Below, in pieces: positions 1-5,863 of a stretch of DNA of 6,670 nucleotides; within the stretch, counting starts at the first letter, position 1; every line of letters starts with the position of its first letter. A model generated the notes under the pieces. The model had not been told where the DNA came from. It saw only the letters and a list, made by a program, of their open reading frames with translations, and ran no database searches. Origin of the DNA: Cocleimonas sp. (GTDB lineage Bacteria > Pseudomonadota > Gammaproteobacteria > Thiotrichales > Thiotrichaceae). The stretch is from contig JAGLDQ010000179.1 in the NCBI GenBank assembly GCA_023145535.1, positions 1 through 6,670 of the forward strand, read 5' to 3'. Position numbers and translations under genes: made by a program.

Positions 1-150
1 GATAATGCCGCGTTGGCAGATAAAATTGATGCAGCTGTAGAAAAAGTACTAGAACAAGGATACCGCACAGCCGATATTTTTGTTGATGGCATGGAATTAG
101 TGGGTACAGATGCAATGGGTGATGCGGTTATTGTCGCGCTCAAAGATTAA
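1..150 (+). CDS. leuB: 3-isopropylmalate dehydrogenase, C-terminal fragment
   Basis: Only the last 49 codons are present; the gene begins upstream of the window and ends at a TAA at 148-150. LeuB oxidises and decarboxylates 3-isopropylmalate to 2-oxoisocaproate with NAD+ in cytoplasmic leucine synthesis. The visible part is the family's C-terminal helix and tail: an amphipathic helix (residues about 5-20 of the fragment), then the pattern GYRTADI, and near the end GTDAMGDAVIVAL, which matches the usual 'RTxDI ... ST-EMGDAV' ending of proteobacterial LeuB. The substrate- and NAD-binding residues lie outside the window, so catalytic integrity cannot be judged. The related tartrate and isocitrate dehydrogenases share the fold, but this tail and the position directly before asd-fimV-truA favour LeuB. 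The following gene is on the same strand after 137 bp; cotranscription is possible but not shown. Confidence 0.88.
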   Translation, partial: DNAALADKIDAAVEKVLEQGYRTADIFVDGMELVGTDAMGDAVIVALKD

Positions 151-167
151 TAATCAGATAAGAATAC

Positions 168-228
168 TCGCAAAGAGGCAAAAACAGGTGAGAAAAAGAT
201 AAATTTTTTGTGCCCTGCGTCTTTGTGA
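168..228. repeat. Imperfect palindrome, CGCAAAGAnGCA type intergenic repeat
   Basis: The arm CGCAAAGAGGCA at 169-180 pairs with TGCGTCTTTGTG at 216-227: 10 Watson-Crick pairs, one G.U and one G.G mismatch, extended by one T-A pair at 168/228. The 35-nt interior is itself partly self-complementary (five A at 193-197 against T at 204-208; CAGG 185-188 against CCTG 214-217). No T-run follows the 3' arm, so it is not a normal intrinsic terminator. From memory, arms of the form 'CGCAAAGACGCAAAG' occur as dispersed intergenic palindromes in many environmental bacteria, so I read this as a decayed copy of such a non-autonomous repeat. No second copy lies in this window, so the dispersed nature is inferred. 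Confidence 0.5.
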
Positions 229-272
229 TAAATACTAATTTTTGTCCTGATTGATTTTAGAATAGATTGTTT

Positions 273-277
273 AAAGG
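273..277 (+). promoter_or_regulatory. Ribosome binding site of asd
   Basis: AAAGG lies 10 nt before ATG 288. It supports ATG 288 over the upstream in-frame TTG at 267, which would place this element inside the coding region and add seven residues that do not belong to the family's N-terminus. Confidence 0.5.
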
Positions 278-287
278 TTTAATAGAA

Positions 288-1307
288 ATGAAAACATATG
301 ATGTAGCAGTTGTTGGTGCAACAGGCGCGGTAGGTGAAGTAATGCTGTCAATATTGGCAGAGCGTGACTTTCCTGTGGGAACAGTGTACGCGTTGGCAAG
401 TGAACGTTCAGTCGGAAAGCGAGTCTCGTTTGGTGATAAAACACTAGTCGTAGAAAACTTGGCCGCGTTTGATTTTTCTAAAGTACAAATTGGTTTGTTT
501 TCACCTGGAGGTGCTATTTCTAAGATCTATGCACCTATCGCTGCAAAAGCAGGTTGTGTGGTTATCGATAATACCTCAGAATTTCGTTATGAGGATGATG
601 TTCCTTTGGTTGTACCAGAGGTTAACCCGCATGCTGTGGCGGATTATACGAATCGTGGAATCATCGCTAATCCGAATTGTTCTACCATTCAGATGCTAGT
701 TGCTTTGAAACCCATCCATGATGCCGTCAAAATAACACGGATTAATGTAGCTACTTATCAAGCTGTATCAGGCTCAGGAGCTCCCGCAATTGAGGAGCTA
801 GCATCACAAACAGCCGCTTTGTTGAGCATGAAGGATGTAAAGACTAATGTTTACCCAAAGCAGATAGCATTCAATGTGTTACCGCAGATTGATGTGTTCT
901 TGGATAATGGTTATACTAAAGAAGAGATGAAGATGGTTTGGGAAACCCGCAAGATATTTGAAGATGATGATATTCTTGTTAATCCAACCGCCGTTCGTGT
1001 TCCTGTTTTTTATGGGCACTCTGAAGCTGTACATATTGAGACAAGAGAAAAAATCTCAGTGGAGTATGCTAAAGAGCTTCTAACAGCAGCCTCAGGTGTT
1101 GTTGTGGTTGATGAACGTGAAGATGGCGGTTACCCAACCGCTGTGACCGAGGGTGTCAATACTGATCCTGTTTATGTTGGACGACTTCGTGAAGATATTT
1201 CATATCACAACGGTTTGAATATGTGGGTGGTCGCAGATAATGTTCGTAAAGGTGCAGCACTAAATAGTATCCAGATTGCAGAATTGTTAATTCAGGAATA
1301 TATATAA
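288..1307 (+). CDS. asd: Aspartate-semialdehyde dehydrogenase (short form)
   Basis: The cytoplasmic enzyme reduces beta-aspartyl phosphate to aspartate semialdehyde with NADPH, the branch point to lysine/diaminopimelate, threonine and methionine. From ATG 288 it has 339 residues, the size of the short ('type 2', Gram-positive/Usg-like) form rather than the ~370-residue E. coli Asd. Visible: N-terminal NADP-binding GATGAVGE (10-17); Arg100 in TSEFR; the nucleophile Cys131 in NPNCST; Gln158 in TYQAVSGSG; Glu212 and Lys215; Arg237; and the general base His244 in YGHSEAVHIET. All expected catalytic and substrate-binding positions are filled, unlike E. coli Usg, as I recall, which lacks the cysteine. 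The frame is open back to a TTG at 267, but ATG 288 is preferred: AAAGG at 273-277 sits 10 nt upstream and the protein then begins MKTYDVAVVGATG as in homologues. It lies between leuB and fimV on the same strand. Confidence 0.95.
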   Translation: MKTYDVAVVGATGAVGEVMLSILAERDFPVGTVYALASERSVGKRVSFGDKTLVVENLAAFDFSKVQIGLFSPGGAISKIYAPIAAKAGCVVIDNTSEFRYEDDVPLVVPEVNPHAVADYTNRGIIANPNCSTIQMLVALKPIHDAVKITRINVATYQAVSGSGAPAIEELASQTAALLSMKDVKTNVYPKQIAFNVLPQIDVFLDNGYTKEEMKMVWETRKIFEDDDILVNPTAVRVPVFYGHSEAVHIETREKISVEYAKELLTAASGVVVVDEREDGGYPTAVTEGVNTDPVYVGRLREDISYHNGLNMWVVADNVRKGAALNSIQIAELLIQEYI

Positions 1308-1314
1308 CCTAAAT

Positions 1315-1348
1315 AATTCGAGAAGAGGCCCTATTTCTTTTTTGAATT
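1315..1348 (+). terminator. Possible weak terminator after asd
   Basis: AATTC at 1315-1319 pairs with GAATT at 1344-1348 to give an AT-rich palindrome. An alternative inner hairpin, AGAAG 1321-1325 with TTTCT 1334-1338, is followed by six T (1338-1343). The stem is short and low in GC, so termination would be inefficient. Its position just 8 nt after the asd stop is what makes it worth listing. Confidence 0.3.
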
Positions 1349-1351
1349 CTG

Positions 1352-1380
1352 CCAGTTTTGTCAGGAAGTGACAAAGCTGG
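1352..1380. promoter_or_regulatory. 12-bp inverted repeat, operator-like
   Basis: CCAGTTTTGTCA (1352-1363) and TGACAAAGCTGG (1369-1380) are complementary over 12 positions, 11 Watson-Crick and one T.G, around a 5-nt centre GGAAG. The inner part reads TTTGTCA-N5-TGACAAA, a typical shape for a dimeric repressor or activator site. There is no T-run on either side, so an intrinsic terminator is unlikely. It lies about 150 bp before the best fimV -10 box. The binding protein cannot be named from the sequence; an mRNA-stabilising hairpin at the asd 3' end is the main alternative. Confidence 0.4.
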
Positions 1381-1514
1381 TCGGGTTGTGACAGTTAATT
1401 TACAGTATTCAGTCACGATTCATGGCATATTTGATATAAATTGCAACATTCTGGAAGGGTATCCCTTATGCACCTAAGCATTATGGACCATTTTTAGTGT
1501 GCTTTTGAAAATAT

Positions 1515-1520
1515 TATAAT
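1515..1520 (+). promoter_or_regulatory. Candidate -10 box of the fimV promoter
   Basis: A perfect TATAAT lies 76 nt before the chosen fimV ATG. No good -35 is present at 16-18 bp (the best is TTTAGT at 1493-1498, 3 of 6), so the promoter may depend on an activator, or this may be a chance match in AT-rich DNA. A weaker TATAAA occurs at 1435-1440. Confidence 0.35.
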
Positions 1521-1581
1521 AATAAATCATCGTTAATCATCTCTTTTGGGCGGCATAGTTGTCGTTATTTTTGTTTTTGCT

Positions 1582-1586
1582 GGAGG
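1582..1586 (+). promoter_or_regulatory. Ribosome binding site of fimV
   Basis: GGAGG lies 10 nt before ATG 1597. A second site, AAGGGGA at 1606-1612, lies 5 nt before an in-frame GTG at 1618, so two starts compete. Both keep the whole signal peptide; they differ by seven residues of the positively charged N-region. Confidence 0.5.
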
Positions 1587-1596
1587 ATTCAACGGT

Positions 1597-4500
1597 ATGC
1601 TATATAAGGGGAAATACGTGAATAAAAAAGCCTTGAGTTTAGCTGTTTGTCTAGCTTTTTCTTACTCGTCTGCAACATATGCATTAGGGCTAGGGGAAAT
1701 AGAGTCTAGCTCTCACCTAAATCAGCCATTCCGCGCAAAAATCAATTTGCTCTCAACCAGTGCAGCTGATGCCAAGCGTTTACAAGTTCGGGTGGCCTCT
1801 CCTGAGGTTTTTAGCCGTGTTGGAATTGAACGACCTGCTTATCTAGATACAATCAACTTCACACCGACGACTGAGAATGGCAAGCCCGTCATTATTGTTA
1901 GTTCTAATCAACCCATTAATCAGCCTTTTTTAAATTTTTTAATTGAAGTGAGTTGGCCAAATGGGCAATTGTTAAAAGAATATACCGTTTTATTAGACCC
2001 GCCTGTATTGGTTCAGGGTGAAACAGCGGTTGCTAATAATACGGTCGGCGTCAGACCAGAGCCACAGCGCCGTCAGCCACCACAGCAGGTCGCTCCAACT
2101 CAACGCTCTCAGCAGGCAGCGGCTCAGCCACGTTCTAGCACGCCTAAGAAGCAGGTTGTTGCTACACGAAATACACCTGCTCCCGCACGTCGTGCGCCCA
2201 ATAGAAGTAATCGTACCAGTAAATATCGTGTTGTTAGAGGCGATACTTTATCAAAAGTTGCTAAAAAGCTACGTGTTGGAGGCGTGCGCGATGAGCAAAT
2301 GATGATGGCTCTTTTCCGTGCTAATCCTACGGCCTTTAGAAAAAGAAATATAAATAACCTGAAAGCAGGTGCTCTTTTACGTCGTCCTTCAAAAAGAGAT
2401 GCGCGTCAACTGAATTATAAAAAAGCAAAATTGGCGGTTTATAGTCAATCCAAACAGTGGCGTAAATACCGTTCTCAATTAGCTAACAATACAACTCCAC
2501 AAAACCAAGTAAAACCTAGCGATAAAGGTTCTGTTCAAACTACATCATCAACGCCAAAGAACAATCAAGCGCGTCTAGAGGTGGTTGGAAGCTCTGCTTC
2601 TGCTGTTAATAGCACTAATCTGTCCGCAACGGGTTCGGCTAAAGTTGGTCAGTTAGAGCGTGAGTTAATTCAAGCTAAAGAGTCTTTAGCGGCAAAGGCT
2701 AATGCAAATGTAGAATTAAAGTCACGCGTTTCAGAGCTTGAGTCGTTATTGCGTAAGAAAAATCGCTTAATTACCCTGAAGAATGAGCAACTGGCAGAAC
2801 TGCAAGCCAAACTAGGTGTACCAGCAAATACTCAAAATGGGACGACTGATGAAGGCTCTGATATTGGACAGCAGGTTACAAACTCAGCAACTAAAGGTGA
2901 AGGCACGATTGTTCGTAGCGGAGAGCCAGCTAATGGCGTAACGCAAGAGGTAGATCCAGCACAACAAATGGCAGTTGTGGATGGAAGTACAGAGTTGCCT
3001 TCCATCTTTGATCCAGAAAGTACAGGTGTCGAGACAGCATTGCAAACACCAGAAGAGCCAAGAGAAACTGAAACCGTTACTGGCTCACCTCAAGATGCTA
3101 ATACTAACGCCAAGGTTGCTGAAAGTGAAGGCGGCGTGCTTGATTGGTTAAGTTCTCCTCTTGTCATGGGGCTTGGCGGTGGTTCTCTGCTTGCTTTGCT
3201 ATTAGGATGGATCTTAATGCGACGCAAAGGAAATGCGGCAGATTCAGCAGAATATAGTTCTATAGACTTTGATGATCCTGATTTTGCACCTGGTTCTACT
3301 TCTAAAGAGGGGTCAAAAACAGAAAAAACGGATTCAAATGATGCATTTGCTGGCCTTGAAGGTGATTTTGATGACCTTGACTTTGGCGATGCGGTTGAAT
3401 CAGAAGCAGAGGATAAGAAGAAAAATGCCGTATCAGCCATTGATGCTGATGATGATATTTTGCAAGAAGCGGATGTTTATATTGTTTATGGTTTGCATGA
3501 TCAGGCTGAAGTTGAGCTGAAAAAAGCAATTGAAAAACAACCCGATAATTTACTCTATCATGCTAAATTATTAGAGAGTTACCAAGCCTCATCTAATGTT
3601 AAAGCGTTTGATCAACAAGCAGAAGTTTTCTCAAAACTTGCTGATGATTCAGAAGGTAATAAAGATAAACTATGGAGTAAAATTACGGGGTGGGCGCAAG
3701 AAATAAAGTCTGAAAGTGATTTGTTTGGTAGTTCAAGTTCATCAAAAGGTTCAAGCGTAGCAGGTGCGGCGGTAGCAGCGGTTGTGGCAGGCGGAGTAGC
3801 AGTAACGGCAGGTAAAGCCTTTGCTACTGATGCCGCAGACAGTCAGAATAATACGAATGACTTGTTTGGTGATCTAGATGTCAATGGTATCGATAATGTT
3901 GATTTAACGAATGTTGCTCAAGCAGATGATTTGGAGCAAGCTGATCTAGACTTTAATCTCGATGATATGAATTTTGAAACGCCTGATTTAGATTTATCGA
4001 GTAAAGATAGCTTTAGTGCCGATGATCTTGATTTAGATGATATTCTTGCTGATGATAATAAAGATGCATTATCTGATGTTACGGAGGCATCTTTTGACAA
4101 GTTAGATGATACTTCTTTAGATGATCTATTGGATGATGTTGAAATAAATAATTCAGATACTGATAGTTTGCTAGGATCGGTGGTTGAAGAGCAAGAAACA
4201 GAGCTTGGTTCTGAATTTGAAGACTTGCTTGATCTAGATTTAACAGATTTAGGTGATGATTTATCAATAGGTGAGAGTAAGCACGATGTTTCTAATTTAA
4301 ATTTAGAGCTAAATAATGATGATGATCTCAATAAAATTCTTCCAGCAAGCAGTCCGTACACATCGACTAAAGATGATAAGCAAGATACAGATAATTTGCT
4401 AGGAGACCTTGATGATGATTTATCCTTTATGGATTTAGATAATGATGATGATCTTAAAGAGACTCAGGTCAGTACTAAGTTAGATTTAGCACGTGCATAC

Positions 4501-4611
4501 CTTGATATGGGAGATATGGAAGGTGCAAGAAATACGCTTGAAGAAGTTATGATGGAAGGTAATGATGATCAGAAAAAAGAAGCCGAGGAATTGTTGCGTC
4601 AAGCAGGCTAG
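1597..4611 (+). CDS. fimV: FimV/HubP-family polar hub protein with LysM domain
   Basis: FimV anchors at the cell pole, binds peptidoglycan, and is needed for type IV pilus function and polarity in Pseudomonas; HubP is the Vibrio relative. Length 1004 residues from ATG 1597 (997 from GTG 1618). Order: signal peptide with KK, hydrophobic core and likely cleavage after Ala29; mature N-terminus LGLGE and the FimV N-terminal domain (30-140); Pro/Gln/Arg-rich linker (about 150-208); LysM domain starting KYRVVRGDTLSKVAKK (209-265); heptad-rich coiled coil (349-407); one transmembrane helix (522-541) followed by RRK, so the N-terminal half is periplasmic and the rest cytoplasmic; TPR-like region (about 620-690); Ala/Gly-rich hydrophobic stretch (721-739); highly acidic Asp/Leu tail (746-955); conserved FimV C-terminal TPR-like motif (957-1004) starting QVSTKLDLARAYLDMGD. 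The frame opens at a TTG at 1546, but that start adds an unrelated hydrophobic leader before the signal peptide and is not preferred. No frameshift or truncation is seen. Confidence 0.95.
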   Translation: MLYKGKYVNKKALSLAVCLAFSYSSATYALGLGEIESSSHLNQPFRAKINLLSTSAADAKRLQVRVASPEVFSRVGIERPAYLDTINFTPTTENGKPVIIVSSNQPINQPFLNFLIEVSWPNGQLLKEYTVLLDPPVLVQGETAVANNTVGVRPEPQRRQPPQQVAPTQRSQQAAAQPRSSTPKKQVVATRNTPAPARRAPNRSNRTSKYRVVRGDTLSKVAKKLRVGGVRDEQMMMALFRANPTAFRKRNINNLKAGALLRRPSKRDARQLNYKKAKLAVYSQSKQWRKYRSQLANNTTPQNQVKPSDKGSVQTTSSTPKNNQARLEVVGSSASAVNSTNLSATGSAKVGQLERELIQAKESLAAKANANVELKSRVSELESLLRKKNRLITLKNEQLAELQAKLGVPANTQNGTTDEGSDIGQQVTNSATKGEGTIVRSGEPANGVTQEVDPAQQMAVVDGSTELPSIFDPESTGVETALQTPEEPRETETVTGSPQDANTNAKVAESEGGVLDWLSSPLVMGLGGGSLLALLLGWILMRRKGNAADSAEYSSIDFDDPDFAPGSTSKEGSKTEKTDSNDAFAGLEGDFDDLDFGDAVESEAEDKKKNAVSAIDADDDILQEADVYIVYGLHDQAEVELKKAIEKQPDNLLYHAKLLESYQASSNVKAFDQQAEVFSKLADDSEGNKDKLWSKITGWAQEIKSESDLFGSSSSSKGSSVAGAAVAAVVAGGVAVTAGKAFATDAADSQNNTNDLFGDLDVNGIDNVDLTNVAQADDLEQADLDFNLDDMNFETPDLDLSSKDSFSADDLDLDDILADDNKDALSDVTEASFDKLDDTSLDDLLDDVEINNSDTDSLLGSVVEEQETELGSEFEDLLDLDLTDLGDDLSIGESKHDVSNLNLELNNDDDLNKILPASSPYTSTKDDKQDTDNLLGDLDDDLSFMDLDNDDDLKETQVSTKLDLARAYLDMGDMEGARNTLEEVMMEGNDDQKKEAEELLRQAG

Positions 4612-4655
4612 GATTAGGAAGCACGCTTAATCAGTTTTTAGTAATTTGTAGTTCT

Positions 4656-4686
4656 AAAAGGTCAGGTTTTTACCTGACCTTTTTTT
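4656..4686 (+). terminator. Intrinsic terminator after fimV
   Basis: GGTCAGGT (4660-4667) and ACCTGACC (4672-4679) form a perfect 8-bp stem with a TTTT loop. The stem is extended by AAAA (4656-4659) against the start of a seven-T run (4680-4686). It lies 45 nt after the fimV stop and should separate fimV from truA. The four A on the 5' side give it little strength on the other strand. Confidence 0.92.
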
Positions 4687-4764
4687 ATTCCTGCTTATTT
4701 TATCTCAATAGGAAGTCTTAAAAATTGCAAGGATTGAATAGGGTAAAAAGATTGTGTTGCCTCC

Positions 4765-4794
4765 TTGAATGGGAGGGAAAGTTTCGGGTAATAT
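4765..4794 (+). promoter_or_regulatory. Candidate truA promoter
   Basis: TTGAAT (4765-4770) and TAATAT (4789-4794) are separated by 18 bp, each matching the sigma-70 consensus at 4 of 6 positions. The pair lies downstream of the fimV terminator and 32 bp before the truA start, where a promoter is expected. The -35 sits in the loop of a small inverted repeat, CCTCC 4760-4764 and GGAGG 4772-4776. Confidence 0.35.
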
Positions 4795-4826
4795 TGAATT
4801 TTTAGGCTCTAATAGAGTGAACTAAT

Positions 4827-5609
4827 ATGAAATATGCACTTTGTGTTGAGTATGATGGAACGGACTATTGTGGTTGGCAAAGATTATCTCATGCGCCATC
4901 GGTACAGGAGGAAGTTGAGAAATCATTATCAAAAGTAGCTAATCATTCTGTGGATATCGTCTGTGCGGGTCGAACAGATAGTGGTGTGCATGGAATAGGG
5001 CAGGTGATACATTTTGAATCTGATTCTGACCGTAATGATAAAGCATGGTTATTAGGTGGCAATACTAATCTTCCTTCTAGTATTTCTTTTCAGTGGGTAA
5101 AAACTGTTAATGATGATTTTCATGCGCGCTTTTCAGCCTTAGAGAGGCGTTATCGTTATATTATTTTAAATAGAAAAGCACGTCCTGCATTATTACATCA
5201 ACGTGTCACTTGGTTTCACTCTGCGTTGGATGAGAGGAAAATGCAAAAGGCCGCCGATCGTTTAATTGGTGAAATGGACTATTCTAGTTTTCGTGCCTCA
5301 GGTTGTCAGGCAAGGCATGCAAATCGTGAGATTAAAGAAATTAAAATAACACGTTATGGTGATTATATTACTATAGATATTTGTGCCAATGCCTTTCTAT
5401 ATCATATGGTAAGAAATATTGTGGGTAGTCTCTTTGAGGTAGGGATGGAAAAAAAATCACCCGAATGGTTTACAGAATTGTTAGCAATAAAAGATCGTAC
5501 CCAAGCGGGTGTAACAGCACCAGCCTGTGGCTTGTATTTTGTCAGTGTAAGCTATCCAAAAAAATATCAGCTTCCAGAAAATAATCTGCCGCAAGAGTTT
5601 ATTATTTAA
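4827..5609 (+). CDS. truA: tRNA pseudouridine(38-40) synthase TruA
   Basis: TruA isomerises uridines 38, 39 and 40 in the anticodon arm of many tRNAs to pseudouridine. The 260-residue protein is close to the E. coli length of 270. It starts with the family pattern YALCVEYDGTDYCGWQR (3-19). The catalytic Asp51 lies in AGRTDSGVH, FHARFSA is at 98-104, RRYRY at 107-111, and the C-terminal YHMVRNIVG at 192-200; all are TruA hallmarks. The ATG at 4827 directly begins the conserved N-terminus; its ribosome site is weak (GAGTGA, 4815-4820). It follows fimV as in Pseudomonas, but the usual next gene trpF is absent and a convergent pabB takes its place. No clear terminator follows. Confidence 0.97.
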   Translation: MKYALCVEYDGTDYCGWQRLSHAPSVQEEVEKSLSKVANHSVDIVCAGRTDSGVHGIGQVIHFESDSDRNDKAWLLGGNTNLPSSISFQWVKTVNDDFHARFSALERRYRYIILNRKARPALLHQRVTWFHSALDERKMQKAADRLIGEMDYSSFRASGCQARHANREIKEIKITRYGDYITIDICANAFLYHMVRNIVGSLFEVGMEKKSPEWFTELLAIKDRTQAGVTAPACGLYFVSVSYPKKYQLPENNLPQEFII

Positions 5610-5863
5610 ATAGCATTCAAAAATTTAACAAGGGAATACTAGCGTACATTTTATAGTCTAAAGCTTTGGAGGTTTGGTTTTTTCGGCTCAAGATAACAAT
5701 AGGATTAAATTAAGACCATTTTTGTCTATAGAATAATCGATCTTTTTTTATTTATGATATGACTTTAATCTTCATGCTGTTTTTTAAAGTTGCTAAATAT
5801 CGCGATCATGTGGCTAAAGCGATCAAATGACTAAAGTGTAGGAGGGTGGAATGTAGGTTATTT
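5610..5863. other. AT-rich convergent intergenic region, no gene seen
   Basis: The 254 bp between the stops of truA (+) and pabB (-) contain no credible open frame in either direction. I see no GC-rich hairpin with a T-run on either strand, though several T tracts occur (for example 5742-5748). AGAC 5713-5716 with GTCT 5724-5727 is the only small stem noted and is too weak to call. A short tandem repeat lies at 5803-5836. Confidence 0.6.
5803..5836. repeat. Two tandem copies of a 17-bp unit
   Basis: CGATCATGTGGCTAAAG (5803-5819) is followed directly by CGATCAAATGACTAAAG (5820-5836), identical at 14 of 17 positions. Each unit has a GATC site. There is no sign of function; replication slippage or a short binding-site array are the options. 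Confidence 0.55.

Noticed and set aside
1387..1417. CRP/Vfr-type site TGTGA...TCACG upstream of fimV
   Set aside because: The two halves are separated by 21 nt, not the 6 nt needed for a CRP-family dimer.
1455..1467. Small palindrome AAGGGTATCCCTT
   Set aside because: Five-base arms with a three-base centre are expected by chance in a gap of this size; nothing else supports a function.
1546..1596. TTG-initiated hydrophobic extension of FimV (GGIVVVIFVFAGG)
   Set aside because: No ribosome site before TTG 1546, an in-frame stop just upstream at 1534-1536, and the extension would precede a complete signal peptide that already has its own start and GGAGG.
2018..2302. Open frame on the + strand overlapping fimV
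   Set aside because: Shifted-frame reading of the Pro/Gln/Arg linker and LysM region; FimV domain continuity settles the real frame. The frames at 469-699 (inside asd) and 3269-3520 (inside fimV) were rejected for the same reason.
3918..4361. Long open frame on the - strand inside fimV, Ser/Lys-rich
   Set aside because: It is the antisense of the GAT-rich acidic tail; the frame stays open because of that codon bias and the protein is low-complexity with no family features. The same holds for 3090-3440 (-), 3302-3529 (-) and 4079-4267 (-).
5668..5736. GGAGG followed by a 20-codon TTG frame after truA
   Set aside because: Only 1 nt separates the GGAGG from the TTG, there is no ATG, and the short product resembles nothing known to me.
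5841..5856. GGAGGG followed by ATG at 5851
   Set aside because: The codon after the ATG is TAG, so there is no reading frame.
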